Notes under the pieces: model-generated | What the model was told of the DNA's origin: nothing | The model's database searches: none | Seen by the model: only the letters and a program-made list of their open reading frames with translations | Shown here: positions 17,240 through 26,433 of the stretch, one piece after another | Position numbering within the stretch: position 1 is the first letter of the stretch | How the letters are laid out: the number at the start of each line of letters is the position of its first letter | Translations under genes and position numbers: made by a program | Origin: Alphaproteobacteria bacterium | GTDB lineage: Bacteria; Pseudomonadota; Alphaproteobacteria; Puniceispirillales; Marisalimonadaceae | DNA length: 64,000 nt | Direction: 5' to 3' | Assembly (NCBI GenBank): GCA_004213885.1 | Contig: SGYL01000004.1 | Span: forward strand, 1 to 64,000

Positions 17240-17914
17240 TTATTTGATATTTAATTCATCCTTATAGATTTGATGCCATGGGCCTTTAACATCAAGATTT
17301 TTAAGTATTTTTAAAAGTAAATTTCTAGATTTATTTTTGTTTCCATTTTGATTTAAATATTTAGCTAAAATAAAATTTGCTCCTGGATCTTTAGGTTTTT
17401 CGGATAAAACTTCATCAATTAATTTTTTTATAAATTCATTAACAATTCCATCATTTTTTCTTAAATATGCTTGTGCTAACAGAGATTTAACGTTTGTTAT
17501 AGGATTAACTTTAATAATTTTTTTTAAAGTTTCTATTTCTGTTTCAATGTCTTGAATAATGGCTGCCATTGATGCTTTTGCTAATAACAAATTTAAATTT
17601 TGTGGATCATTTTGTAACATTTTATTTATTATCTTTAAGTCATTTTTAGTTTTTTTAATCTTTTTCAATTGTTCTTGTTTAACAAGTTGTTTTTTTTCTT
17701 TAATTTCTAAGAGCATAGAGTTTGAAATATTTGGAGCGCCTAAAAAATAGTAAGTGATAGAAACTGAAATATATGAAAATACAAATAAGGATAAATAAAT
17801 TGAAAGAAAATTTATTTTTTTAAATTTTTTAATTTCATTTTCTTTTATTAATTTTGTTAAAATAATGAAAAAAATTAATCCTAAAAAAATTAAAATGAAA
17901 AGATAATTAATCAT
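17240..17914 (-). CDS. ccmI: Cytochrome c biogenesis protein CcmI (TPR)
   Basis: CcmI chaperones apocytochrome c to the CcmFH ligation complex. The 224-residue protein has two N-terminal membrane helices (about 3-20 and 38-60), a Lys/Gln-rich linker, then tetratricopeptide-like helices from about residue 95 (for example NLLLAKASMAAI and PGANFILAKYLNQNG). It is shorter than the E. coli fused CcmH/I type but similar to short alphaproteobacterial CycH. It is the last gene of ccmABCDEFGHI, and its start overlaps ccmH by 8 bases. The sequence is diverged, so assignment relies on architecture and operon position. Confidence 0.8.
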   Translation of the reverse strand: MINYLFILIFLGLIFFIILTKLIKENEIKKFKKINFLSIYLSLFVFSYISVSITYYFLGAPNISNSMLLEIKEKKQLVKQEQLKKIKKTKNDLKIINKMLQNDPQNLNLLLAKASMAAIIQDIETEIETLKKIIKVNPITNVKSLLAQAYLRKNDGIVNEFIKKLIDEVLSEKPKDPGANFILAKYLNQNGNKNKSRNLLLKILKNLDVKGPWHQIYKDELNIK

Positions 17915-18311
17915 TTTTTCTAAATTTTAAAAATTTAAAAGTAAAAAATATTAGCCCACTAATAATTAAAATAAAAGGAAGGATCCATAATATTAAGGTG
18001 TTTATCTGAAAGGGTGGCTTGAAAAGTATATATTCACCATATTTTGATTTTAAAAATTTATAAATAAATTCATCAGATTTATTGTCTTTTAGGTGTATGA
18101 TGATTATTTTTTTTATGTCATTTGCGAAATCAGAATTTGAATCATAAATACTTTGATTTCTGCAAACCAAACACCTTACATTATTTGAAATTTCATTTAA
18201 TCTTTTTTCTGTAGTTTGTTCATTGCCTTTAGAAATTTTTGGATAAGTCAAACTAATAGAAAAAATTAAACAAAATAAAATCAATAATTTAAAATTTTTT
18301 TTATCTTTCAT
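17907..18311 (-). CDS. ccmH: Cytochrome c maturation thiol protein CcmH
   Basis: CcmH (CycL) reduces or holds the CxxCH cysteines of apocytochrome c in the periplasm. The 134-residue protein has a signal or anchor segment of about 25 residues, the redox motif Cys47-L-V-Cys50 in VRCLVCRNQSIYDS, and a membrane helix followed by a basic tail at the C-terminus. KYGEYILFKPPF is the conserved stretch before that helix. It overlaps ccmG by 11 bases and ccmI by 8, indicating translational coupling within the ccm operon. Confidence 0.94.
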   Translation of the reverse strand: MKDKKNFKLLILFCLIFSISLTYPKISKGNEQTTEKRLNEISNNVRCLVCRNQSIYDSNSDFANDIKKIIIIHLKDNKSDEFIYKFLKSKYGEYILFKPPFQINTLILWILPFILIISGLIFFTFKFLKFRKND

Positions 18312-18837
18312 TTTTTATCAATTCGTAGATATTTTTTTCTAATTCATCAACTTCTAAGGGGCCAGTATATTTATAAATTATTTGATCTTTTTTATTAATT
18401 ATAAAAGTTTCTGGAATTCCATAGACACCCCATTCAATACCTAAAAATCCATTTTTATCGATACCAATTTTATCATATGGATTACCAAAAGTTTTTAAGA
18501 AATCTAAAATATTTTTTTCCTCATCTTTAAATGCAATTCCAAAAACAGGTATTTTTTTTGATAACAATTTTATTGCTGGAGCTTCTATTTTACATGGCAG
18601 ACACCATGAAGCAAAAAAGTTTATAGCATAAAGTTCATCGTAAACATTTTTTAGCTCAACAATTTCATTTTTTTGAAAAAGTCTAATAGGGTTTTTTGGA
18701 ATATTTTGATTTATTAATGGTGATTTGAGTTGATCTATTTTTTTATCGTCTTTTTTTACATTTAGGTTAATTGCTAAAATTAACATGAAAAAAGTTACGA
18801 TCAACAAAGGTAAAAAATTAGAAAATTTAATTTTCAA
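18301..18837 (-). CDS. ccmG: Thiol:disulfide interchange protein CcmG/DsbE
   Basis: A membrane-anchored periplasmic thioredoxin that keeps apocytochrome c or CcmH reduced. The 178-residue protein has an N-terminal anchor helix at about 8-26 and the active site Cys79-L-P-Cys82 in NFFASWCLPCKIEAP. The cis-Pro loop is YGIPETFIINK, and the acidic GVYG insertion typical of CcmG is present. It sits between ccmF (1 base) and ccmH (11-base overlap) in the operon. Length and motifs are fully typical. Confidence 0.95.
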   Translation of the reverse strand: MKIKFSNFLPLLIVTFFMLILAINLNVKKDDKKIDQLKSPLINQNIPKNPIRLFQKNEIVELKNVYDELYAINFFASWCLPCKIEAPAIKLLSKKIPVFGIAFKDEEKNILDFLKTFGNPYDKIGIDKNGFLGIEWGVYGIPETFIINKKDQIIYKYTGPLEVDELEKNIYELIKNER

Positions 18838-18838
18838 C

Positions 18839-20758
18839 TTATATATACTTTCTATTAGTCTTAGAGAATAAAGATAAAATGCCGCCTATAGCCATTATAA
18901 ATGCACCAAACCAAAGACATTTTACAAGAGGATTAAAGTACGCTTTTACCACCCATCCCTCTTTTAAATTACCTTCCCCCATAGTTATATAAATGTCACT
19001 CAATATAAAATTAAAAATGCCTGCTTCAGTAGTTTTAGTTTTTTCAACAGGGTAAAATCTTTGTTCTGATTTTACCTCCCCAATAAATTTTTTAGCTTTT
19101 GTGATTTTAAATAAACCAGTTTCAGATAAATAATTGTCTATTTTAAAATTTTTAACATTTTCAAGTTTGACGCTATAATCTCCAATATTAATCACTTCGT
19201 TAATTTTAATTTGGTTTGAACTTTCCTTTTTGAAGAATTGCTCTCCTGTTACTCCAAATAGAAAAATTGCCAAGCCTAAATGAGCAACTAGCATACCATA
19301 ATAATTTAAAGGTAATGTTTTAAGATTTTGTAATTTTTTAAAAAATGCAAATCCAATAGAAAAAAATAAAAGAATTGATAGATAACCACATATTACTCCA
19401 AAAATAGAAGTATTATTAAATTTAAAAATGATGAAGCTAGAAACAAAAGCTAGAATAAATATTATTAACATATTTCTTAACAAAGACTTTTGGGGAGTCT
19501 TTTTCCATCCAAGGAATGGAGCGAAGGACATAATCATTATAAAGGGAATCATAATTGGAGAAAATGTTGCATTATAATAGGCTGTTCCTACAGAGATTTT
19601 AGAACCTGTTATAGTCTCTAAAATAAGAGGATATAATGTTCCAATCAATATTGTTAATGTTGAAGTTATTAAAAATATATTATTTAAAAGAAGTCCTGTT
19701 TCTTTCGAAAAAATAAAATACTTTGTTTCATTTTGATGAGTATTTTTAAATCCATAAATCAATAATGGTATTAGAGTAGATAATGCTAATATTACCAGAA
19801 TAAATACTCCTCTTGTTGGATCTGAAGCAAAAGCATGAACAGAGGTTAATAAACCAGATCTTACGATAAATGTTCCTAAAAGTGAGAAAGAAAAACCAAA
19901 AATTGCGAGTAATATAGTCCAATTGTAAAACTGGTTATTTTTTTGAGTCACTGTTATTGAATGTATCAATGCAGTAGAAATTAACCATGGCATTAGAGAT
20001 GCGTTTTCAACTGGATCCCAAAACCACCATCCTCCCCATCCCAATTCATAATATGCCCACCAACTCCCTAAAGAAATACCACCAGTCAAAAAGGCCCATG
20101 TTAGAAGTGTCCAGGGTTTAAGATGATTAAACCACTCAAATTCAACTTTTTTGTTTAAAAGGATAGCAATAGCAAATGAAAATGAAACGGACAAACCTAC
20201 ATATCCAACATATAGTAAGGGTGGGTGAAATGCTAACCCAGGATCTTGTAATAAAGGATTTAAGCCAAATCCTTCTAAAGGAGGATCTATATTTCTTGCA
20301 AAGGGATTTGAAGTGAATAAAAGAAAAATACAGAATAAAAAAAGAATAATGTTTTGAACACCTAATACAGCTATATGAAATGCAGAAGATTTTATAGATT
20401 TACTTTTTGCAATTAAATATGTGAAAAATGATAAAATTAATGTCCATAATAAAATTGAACCTTCGTGATTACCCCATAATCCTGAGATCTTATAAATTAA
20501 AGGTTTTGTACTATGAGAATTTTTGACAACTAAATCTAATGAAAATTCAGAATTAATGAACGCATATTCAAGAATTAAAAATGAAATCAAAACAAAGAAA
20601 AAACAAATTTTAGAAAAGTTTTTAATTAATGTAGAAAAAAAATAATATTCTCTAAAAAAATGAAAAGCAAATACTCCAATTGATAAGAAAGATAAAAAAC
20701 TAGCTATTATAATGCTGATATGACCAATTTCATAAATCAACTTTATTTTCCTTTCCAC
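18839..20758 (-). CDS. ccmF: Heme lyase subunit CcmF
   Basis: CcmF, with CcmH and CcmI, attaches heme to apocytochrome c at the periplasmic face of the inner membrane. The 639-residue polytopic protein has about 14 hydrophobic segments. The tryptophan-rich WWD heme-handling domain GWGGWWFWDPVENASLMPWL lies near residues 240-260, preceded by conserved histidines in GNHEGS and LAFHPPLLYVGY. A periplasmic loop at about residues 505-600 precedes the last helix. It overlaps ccmE by 16 bases. Confidence 0.97.
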   Translation of the reverse strand: MERKIKLIYEIGHISIIIASFLSFLSIGVFAFHFFREYYFFSTLIKNFSKICFFFVLISFLILEYAFINSEFSLDLVVKNSHSTKPLIYKISGLWGNHEGSILLWTLILSFFTYLIAKSKSIKSSAFHIAVLGVQNIILFLFCIFLLFTSNPFARNIDPPLEGFGLNPLLQDPGLAFHPPLLYVGYVGLSVSFSFAIAILLNKKVEFEWFNHLKPWTLLTWAFLTGGISLGSWWAYYELGWGGWWFWDPVENASLMPWLISTALIHSITVTQKNNQFYNWTILLAIFGFSFSLLGTFIVRSGLLTSVHAFASDPTRGVFILVILALSTLIPLLIYGFKNTHQNETKYFIFSKETGLLLNNIFLITSTLTILIGTLYPLILETITGSKISVGTAYYNATFSPIMIPFIMIMSFAPFLGWKKTPQKSLLRNMLIIFILAFVSSFIIFKFNNTSIFGVICGYLSILLFFSIGFAFFKKLQNLKTLPLNYYGMLVAHLGLAIFLFGVTGEQFFKKESSNQIKINEVINIGDYSVKLENVKNFKIDNYLSETGLFKITKAKKFIGEVKSEQRFYPVEKTKTTEAGIFNFILSDIYITMGEGNLKEGWVVKAYFNPLVKCLWFGAFIMAIGGILSLFSKTNRKYI

Positions 20759-21183
20759 TTTCCATTTTTCTTCAACATATCTGAAACTTCTTTTGGCATA
20801 TAATTTTCATCATGTTTTGCTAAAATTTCAATCGCACTAAAGTTCTTATTTTCTATTTTACCTAATGCAACAATACCTTGTTTTTCGCGAAATAAATCAG
20901 GCAATATTCCATTATAGGTCACTAAAATTTCATCTATTCCGTCATGTATTTTAAAAGAAATTTTTTTACCTTCTTTTAAAATACTGTTTTCTTTTACTAA
21001 CCCACCAATTCTAATTTTTTTTGATAAATCAATATTATTAGATAAAATTTTTTTATTGATATCAGTTGGAGAATAAAAATAGACAATATTATCCTCCAAA
21101 GACTTTAAAACTAAAAATGTTGATAAACTCAAAAGACTTATGAAAAAAAATAAAATTATTAATCTTTGAGATTTTGGCTTCAT
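20743..21183 (-). CDS. ccmE: Heme chaperone CcmE
   Basis: CcmE binds heme covalently in the periplasm and passes it to CcmF. The 146-residue protein has one N-terminal membrane anchor (about 8-27) and an OB-fold domain. Heme attaches to His124, with Tyr128, in the H-x-x-x-Y motif AKHDENYMPKEV, the classic proteobacterial form rather than the Cys variant. RIGGLVKENSI is the conserved early strand. It lies between ccmD (4-base gap) and ccmF (16-base overlap). Confidence 0.95.
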   Translation of the reverse strand: MKPKSQRLIILFFFISLLSLSTFLVLKSLEDNIVYFYSPTDINKKILSNNIDLSKKIRIGGLVKENSILKEGKKISFKIHDGIDEILVTYNGILPDLFREKQGIVALGKIENKNFSAIEILAKHDENYMPKEVSDMLKKNGKWKGK

Positions 21184-21187
21184 TTTA

Positions 21188-21343
21188 TTAAGATTTTTTG
21201 TTTTTTAAACTTTTTAACAAGCTTGAAGCTTTTTTATATCTAACATGAATTATAATAAAATAAATTAATATAGATGTAAAACTTATAGAATAACTTAACC
21301 AGATATATAAATTATATTTTCCAAAATCTAAAACATCAAACAT
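21188..21343 (-). CDS. ccmD: Heme exporter protein CcmD (small membrane protein)
   Basis: A 51-residue single-helix protein, starting MFDVLDFGKYNLYIWLSYS. The hydrophobic segment (about 13-33) is followed by a basic region HVRYKKASSLLKSLK, the standard CcmD layout in which the helix is trailed by positive charges. CcmD stabilises the CcmABC-CcmE complex. It sits between ccmC (4-base gap) and ccmE (4-base gap), exactly where CcmD is expected. Sequence conservation of CcmD is always low, so position carries much of the weight. Confidence 0.88.
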   Translation of the reverse strand: MFDVLDFGKYNLYIWLSYSISFTSILIYFIIIHVRYKKASSLLKSLKNKKS

Positions 21344-21347
21344 ACAA

Positions 21348-22064
21348 TCATCCTATTTTAATTAATTCAGATTGATATTTTTTGAATATCAGGTTTGTTT
21401 TAATATTTATTAAGATCACAAAAATTGACATAAATAGAAACCCTAACAACATTAAAACAAGTGGAATTAACATCTCTTGATTAATTGAAGGGCCATCAAA
21501 TCTTATAATACTTGCGGGTTGATGTAATGTGTTCCACCAATCAACTGAAAATTTTATAATTGGAAGATTAATCATTCCCACTATTGCAAGGATTGCAGCA
21601 GGTTTTGAACCATCAATTTTTCTTGGGAATGCATTAGAAATACCAATATATGCAAAATAGAATATACATAAAATTAGCATCGATGTTAACCTTGCATCCC
21701 ACACCCACCATGCGCCCCACATTGGTTTGCCCCAAAGTGAACCAGTTAAGATTGTTAAAATTGAAAAAATAAGACCTAGAGGAGCGATGGATCTGGCAAT
21801 TATATCAGCAAAAGGATGTTTCCATATTAGAAAAAAAATACTTGCAATACTTATGCTAAAATATAGGAAAGATGCAAACCACGCAAAAGGAACATGAATA
21901 TACATTATCCTAACTGTATCACCTTGTTGATAGTCTTCTGGGCTATTAAACAGTGATAGATATAAACCAATAAAAATAAATAAAAAGCTTAAAAATCCTA
22001 AGCTAAACTCTATAGGTTTTATAAAATTTAAAAATCGATTTGGATTGGCTAAATAATTAATCAT
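21348..22064 (-). CDS. ccmC: Heme transporter subunit CcmC
   Basis: CcmC presents heme to CcmE at the periplasmic surface. The 238-residue protein has six membrane helices and the tryptophan-rich WWD motif PMWGAWWVWDARLTSMLIL near residues 115-133. Conserved histidines occur in MYIHVPFAWFA (about 55) and NTLHQPASI (about 179). It is 6 bases downstream of ccmB in the ccm operon. Length and motifs are typical of CcmC rather than CcmF or the NrfE relatives. Confidence 0.96.
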   Translation of the reverse strand: MINYLANPNRFLNFIKPIEFSLGFLSFLFIFIGLYLSLFNSPEDYQQGDTVRIMYIHVPFAWFASFLYFSISIASIFFLIWKHPFADIIARSIAPLGLIFSILTILTGSLWGKPMWGAWWVWDARLTSMLILCIFYFAYIGISNAFPRKIDGSKPAAILAIVGMINLPIIKFSVDWWNTLHQPASIIRFDGPSINQEMLIPLVLMLLGFLFMSIFVILINIKTNLIFKKYQSELIKIG

Positions 22065-22070
22065 TTATCT

Positions 22071-22754
22071 TTACCTTGTAAGTGCTATTTTTATTGAATA
22101 CGCTGAAATCAAAGGTGAAATTACTAGTAATATTAAACAAACTGTAATTAATAGATACAGGTTTGGTAACGGGTCATAATTAGACTTCACTGCTTCGACA
22201 ACTCCATTTCCAAATATAAATATAGGAATTGCAAGAGGTAATATCAACAAAGGGGATATTAGATTATTTGATTTAGTACCAAGTGTTAAAGAAGAACATA
22301 TTGAACCAATTAAACAAAAACCTAAACTACCAATTGCAAAAATAATAATGTTCCAAAAAATTATTAGAAAGGGAATATTTAAAAGAATAGAAAAAATCGG
22401 AATAAAAATTGATAAAGGAATAATTAAAAAAAACCAAAAAACAAAACATTTTATTAAGATTATAATTTCTAATAGTAATGGGGAGAAATAGTATTGTTCT
22501 AGCCAACCATTTTTAAAATCACCAATGTAAATTTTATCTAGTGTTGGAATAATTGATATTATTAATGCTATCCAAACAATTGCATTAGAAACAAGAGTAA
22601 GTTTTTCTTCTGATGGCCCCATTGTTAATGGAAATAAGATTATGATTGCTATCATAAAAACGATCATGTTCATTAAATTATTTATTGATCGTATATAAGA
22701 TTTAAATTCTTTTTCAATTAATGCTATTAAAATATTTTTAAAATTAATGTTCAT
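22071..22754 (-). CDS. ccmB: ABC-type heme exporter membrane subunit CcmB
   Basis: A 227-residue polytopic protein with six hydrophobic helices, the permease partner of CcmA in the CcmABCD complex that releases holo-CcmE. The conserved first region reads EKEFKSYIRS, and the block GSICSSLTLGTKSNNLISPLLILPL (about 145-170; its first half is the family GxxxxxLtxG motif) is present. It lies 6 bases after ccmA and 6 before ccmC. Assignment is supported by both family look and operon order. Confidence 0.93.
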   Translation of the reverse strand: MNINFKNILIALIEKEFKSYIRSINNLMNMIVFMIAIIILFPLTMGPSEEKLTLVSNAIVWIALIISIIPTLDKIYIGDFKNGWLEQYYFSPLLLEIIILIKCFVFWFFLIIPLSIFIPIFSILLNIPFLIIFWNIIIFAIGSLGFCLIGSICSSLTLGTKSNNLISPLLILPLAIPIFIFGNGVVEAVKSNYDPLPNLYLLITVCLILLVISPLISAYSIKIALTR

Positions 22755-22760
22755 AGATTT

Positions 22761-23390
22761 TTAAAGTTTGATTAATTTAAAATTTTTATGATTAATTTTT
22801 TTTTCATGAGATGTTTGTAAAATTGTTCCATTCATGTTTATGAACTTGCCCATAATTTTTTCTAAAAAAAGTATACCATTTTGATCTAAATGATTTAAAG
22901 GTTCGTCAAGTAGCCAACACTTCAATTTAAAACTTTCTTCAAAATTTAATTTACATAACTCAGCTTTTTTTTTAATTCCTGAAGAACATTCAGAGACAAG
23001 AGAGTTTTTATATTTAAGTATACCAAAATGTTCCAAATTTTTTTGAATTTTATCAGTATTAAAATTCCAACCTTTAAGGCCACACCAAATTTTCAGATTT
23101 TCTTCAATGGTAAGCTCATCACTTAGAGAACTATTTTGCTTTATTAAGATATGTTCATTCAGCCAATTATTTTTTTTTAACTTCCCAAATCTAATAATTG
23201 TTCCTCTATCTTCTTGCAACAGAGTGGAGATCATCATTAAGAGACTTGTTTTCCCTGATCCGTTTTCACCTTTTATAATGTTTAATCCTGGACATAAAAA
23301 CTCTATGTTAAGACTAGAAAAAATAATTTTTAATCCTCTAGTCAAGGATATATCTTTTAAAATCATATTGTTTTGCAATCCAGTTTTCAT
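22761..23390 (-). CDS. ccmA: ABC-type heme exporter ATPase CcmA
   Basis: A 209-residue ABC ATPase that powers release of heme-loaded CcmE from CcmC. Walker A is GENGSGKT at residues 41-48 and Walker B is CWLLDEPLNHLD near 160. The ABC signature, normally LSxGQ, reads CSSGIKKKAEL at about 138-148: the Gly is kept but Leu and Gln are replaced. Length is typical. It is the first gene of ccmABCDEFGHI and is divergent from acnB across 233 bases. The unusual signature may reflect relaxed constraint in this small ATPase. Confidence 0.93.
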   Translation of the reverse strand: MKTGLQNNMILKDISLTRGLKIIFSSLNIEFLCPGLNIIKGENGSGKTSLLMMISTLLQEDRGTIIRFGKLKKNNWLNEHILIKQNSSLSDELTIEENLKIWCGLKGWNFNTDKIQKNLEHFGILKYKNSLVSECSSGIKKKAELCKLNFEESFKLKCWLLDEPLNHLDQNGILFLEKIMGKFINMNGTILQTSHEKKINHKNFKLIKL

Positions 23391-23623
23391 GTAATAGTTA
23401 AATTATTCTTAAAGCATATATAATTATTTAATACTATTTTAACTAATTTTTAATTTAAAATATAATCATCTTTCTATTTTCAAAGCACTCTTTTTTAGAT
23501 ACATGATTAAGTTACTTTTTAAAGTTCAGTAAACTTGACGTTACAGTTACTAAAAAGTTATATTGATATAAATATTTTTTGATAATATTTTCATAACCAA
23601 AAAAATTAAAACACGGAATTATA
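23391..23623. other. Divergent intergenic region between ccmA and acnB
   Basis: These 233 bases are very AT-rich and hold the promoters of both the ccm operon (leftward) and acnB (rightward). The acnB promoter at 23535-23564 is the clearest element. Three GTTAC pentamers occur at 23511-23515, 23540-23544 and 23546-23550. A short hairpin AAGTT-CAGTA-AACTT lies at 23522-23536. I see no small gene, tRNA or recognisable riboswitch, and no ccmA promoter I would commit to. Confidence 0.6.
23535..23564 (+). promoter_or_regulatory. Predicted sigma70-type promoter of acnB
   Basis: The -35 TTGACG (23535-23540) and -10 TATATT (23559-23564) are separated by 18 bases. Transcription would start near 23571, leaving a leader of about 50 bases before the acnB ATG at 23624. 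Two GTTAC repeats fall inside the spacer and a third lies 20 bases upstream of the -35, which could be an activator or repressor target. Confidence 0.5.
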
Positions 23624-26416
23624 ATGGAATTATATAAAAACTATCTTGATGAAATTGAGAGTAGAAAAAAGCAATCTTTAAAACCTAAGCCAATCGATGA
23701 TGGATCATTACTAAAAGAAATTGTTTCTCACATAAAAGATAATAATAGTGAATACAGAAAAGATTGTCTTAATTATCTTATATACAATACCTTACCAGGC
23801 ACAACTAGTGCGGCAGAAGAAAAGGCTATATTTTTAAAAGAAATCATCAGTAATAAAATTTCTATTGATGAAATTTCAATTGATTTTGCATTTGAGCTAT
23901 TGTCACATATGAAAGGTGGACCTTCTATAAAAGTTTTACTAGATTTTGCATTGGGTGAAGATATTGTTTTAGCTACAAAAGCTTCAGATGTTCTCAAAAC
24001 ACAAGTTTTTTTATATGATGCAGATACCTCAAGAATAGAAAAAGCTTTTAAAACAGGTAATAATATAGCAAAGCAACTTTTAGAAAGTTATGCAAAAGCA
24101 GAATTTTTTACAAACTTATCTGAGGTAGAAGAAGAAATTGAAGTTGTTACATATGTTGCTGCAGAAGGTGATATCTCGACTGATTTGCTTTCTCCTGGAA
24201 ATCAAGCCCATTCCAGAGCTGATAGAGAATTACATGGTAAATGTATGATTTCTGAAGAAGCTCAAGTTGAAATTAAAAAATTACAAGAAAAGCATCCAAA
24301 TAAAAGAGTAATGCTTGTTGCAGAAAAAGGAACAATGGGAGTTGGATCATCTAGAATGTCTGGAGTTAATAATGTTGCATTATGGACTGGAATTAAAGCA
24401 AGCCCCTATATTCCATTTGTTAATATTGCACCAATTGTAGCAGGCACTAATGGAATTTCACCTATATTTCTTACAACAGTTGGGGTAACAGGTGGAATTG
24501 GAGTTGACCTTAAAAATTGGGTTAAGAAAATTGGTTCAGATGGTAAAGCTATACTTAACAATGATAATAGTCCTGTTTTAGAAGAAAAGTACTCAGTAGA
24601 AACAGGAACAATTTTAAAAATTAATTCTAAACAAAAAAAGCTGTTTAATGAAAATGGAGATGAAGAGCTTGCTGATTTAACATCCTCTTTTACTCCACAA
24701 AAATTAGAATTTATGAAAGCTGGTGGTTCATACGCAATAGTGTTTGGAAAAAAGCTTCAAAATTTTGCTTGTAAGGTATTGGATGTAGAACTTAATTCTG
24801 CTTTCGCACCTTCAAAAGAAATTTTTAATAAAAATCAAGGACTAACTGCTGTAGAAAAAATCTTTAATGCTAACGTGTTAGGTGTTAAAAAAGGCGCCAT
24901 TTTACATGCAGGATCTGATGTAAGAGTAAAAGTGAATATTGTTGGGTCTCAAGATACAACAGGATTAATGACATCACAAGAATTGGAAGCTATGGCTGCA
25001 ACTATAATTTCACCTTCAGTTGATGGTGCCTATCAATCAGGGTGTCATACTGCTTCAGTTTGGGATTTTAAAGCACAAGAAAACACCCCTAAGCTTATGA
25101 AATTTATGAATGATTTTGGACTTATTACAGGAAGAGATCCAAAAGGAGTTTATCATTCTATGACTGACGTTATACATAAAGTTTTAAATGATATAACTGT
25201 TGATGATTGGTCAATAATCATTGGAGGAGACTCCCATACCAGAATGTCTAAAGGTGTTGCTTTTGGGGCAGATTCTGGAACAGTTGCTTTAGCTTTAGCA
25301 ACTGGCGAAGCGTCAATGCCAATACCTGAAAGTGTAAAAGTTACCTTTGTTGGAAAAATGGCGGATCACATGGATTTTCGTGATATTGTACATGCAACAC
25401 AATCTCAAATGCTTCAGCAGTTTGGAGATAATATTTTTCAAGGAAAAATAATTGAAGTTCATCTTGGTACTTTATTAGCAGACCAAGCTTTCACTTTTAC
25501 TGATTGGACTGCTGAAATGAAAGCAAAAGCTTCAATCTGTATTTCCAATGACAATACGTTAATAGAATCATTAAAAATTGCTAAGAATAGAATTAATGTG
25601 ATGATTGATAAAGGGATGGATAATGATAACAAAATGTTAGAAAACCTTATTAAAATCGCTGATAAGAGGATTAACGAAATTCAAAATGGTACTAAGCCAG
25701 CATTAACTCCTGATGATAATGCAAAATATTCTAATGAAGTAATTATTAATCTAGATGAAATTAACGAACCAATGATAGCGGATCCAGATGTTAATAATAT
25801 TGATGTTTCGAAACGTTACACTCATGATACAATAAGGCCAATTTCTTATTATAAGGCTGAAAAAAAGGTTGATTTAGGTTTTGTAGGCTCCTGTATGGTT
25901 CATAAAGGGGATATCAAGATTGTGGCCCAAATGTTGAAAAATCTCGAAAAAGACAAGGGTAATGTTGAATTTAAAGCACCACTCGTTGTGGCAGCACCAA
26001 CCTATAACATTGTGGATGAGTTAAAAGAAGAGGGTGACTGGAACATTCTTCAAAAATATTCAGGTTTTGAATTTAATGATGAAAATCCAAAAGAAAATGC
26101 TCGTCAAGAATATGATAACATTTTATACCTTGAGAGGCCTGGATGTAATCTTTGTATGGGCAATCAAGAAAAAGCATCTAAAGGAGATACAGTTTTAGCA
26201 ACTTCAACTAGACTTTTTAAAGGTAGAGTTGTTGAAGACTCAAGTGAAAAGAAAGGTGAGTCATTGCTCGCTTCAACGCCAGTAGTAGTTTTATCTGCTA
26301 TACTTGGAAGAACACCATCACTTGATGAATACACTACTGCAGTTGAGGGAATAAATCTTACAAAATTTTCACCACCAAAAATGATGCCTAAAGACACGTT
26401 ATCAGTTCATTTTTAA
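23624..26416 (+). CDS. acnB: Aconitate hydratase B (bifunctional with 2-methylisocitrate dehydratase)
   Basis: AcnB isomerises citrate to isocitrate in the TCA cycle and can also dehydrate 2-methylisocitrate. The domain order (HEAT-like N-terminal domain about 1-160, swivel domain, then catalytic domains) is AcnB rather than AcnA. The [4Fe-4S] ligands are Cys757 in VGSCMVHKG and Cys841/Cys844 in PGCNLCMGN. The SSRMSGVNN block and SGCHTASVW are also conserved. At 930 residues it is longer than E. coli AcnB (865), like the longer form found in some other phyla. It heads a plus-strand run with a CoA-transferase (17 bases) and a dehydrogenase. Confidence 0.96.
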   Translation: MELYKNYLDEIESRKKQSLKPKPIDDGSLLKEIVSHIKDNNSEYRKDCLNYLIYNTLPGTTSAAEEKAIFLKEIISNKISIDEISIDFAFELLSHMKGGPSIKVLLDFALGEDIVLATKASDVLKTQVFLYDADTSRIEKAFKTGNNIAKQLLESYAKAEFFTNLSEVEEEIEVVTYVAAEGDISTDLLSPGNQAHSRADRELHGKCMISEEAQVEIKKLQEKHPNKRVMLVAEKGTMGVGSSRMSGVNNVALWTGIKASPYIPFVNIAPIVAGTNGISPIFLTTVGVTGGIGVDLKNWVKKIGSDGKAILNNDNSPVLEEKYSVETGTILKINSKQKKLFNENGDEELADLTSSFTPQKLEFMKAGGSYAIVFGKKLQNFACKVLDVELNSAFAPSKEIFNKNQGLTAVEKIFNANVLGVKKGAILHAGSDVRVKVNIVGSQDTTGLMTSQELEAMAATIISPSVDGAYQSGCHTASVWDFKAQENTPKLMKFMNDFGLITGRDPKGVYHSMTDVIHKVLNDITVDDWSIIIGGDSHTRMSKGVAFGADSGTVALALATGEASMPIPESVKVTFVGKMADHMDFRDIVHATQSQMLQQFGDNIFQGKIIEVHLGTLLADQAFTFTDWTAEMKAKASICISNDNTLIESLKIAKNRINVMIDKGMDNDNKMLENLIKIADKRINEIQNGTKPALTPDDNAKYSNEVIINLDEINEPMIADPDVNNIDVSKRYTHDTIRPISYYKAEKKVDLGFVGSCMVHKGDIKIVAQMLKNLEKDKGNVEFKAPLVVAAPTYNIVDELKEEGDWNILQKYSGFEFNDENPKENARQEYDNILYLERPGCNLCMGNQEKASKGDTVLATSTRLFKGRVVEDSSEKKGESLLASTPVVVLSAILGRTPSLDEYTTAVEGINLTKFSPPKMMPKDTLSVHF

Positions 26417-26433
26417 TTGATGATTGTTTTAAA

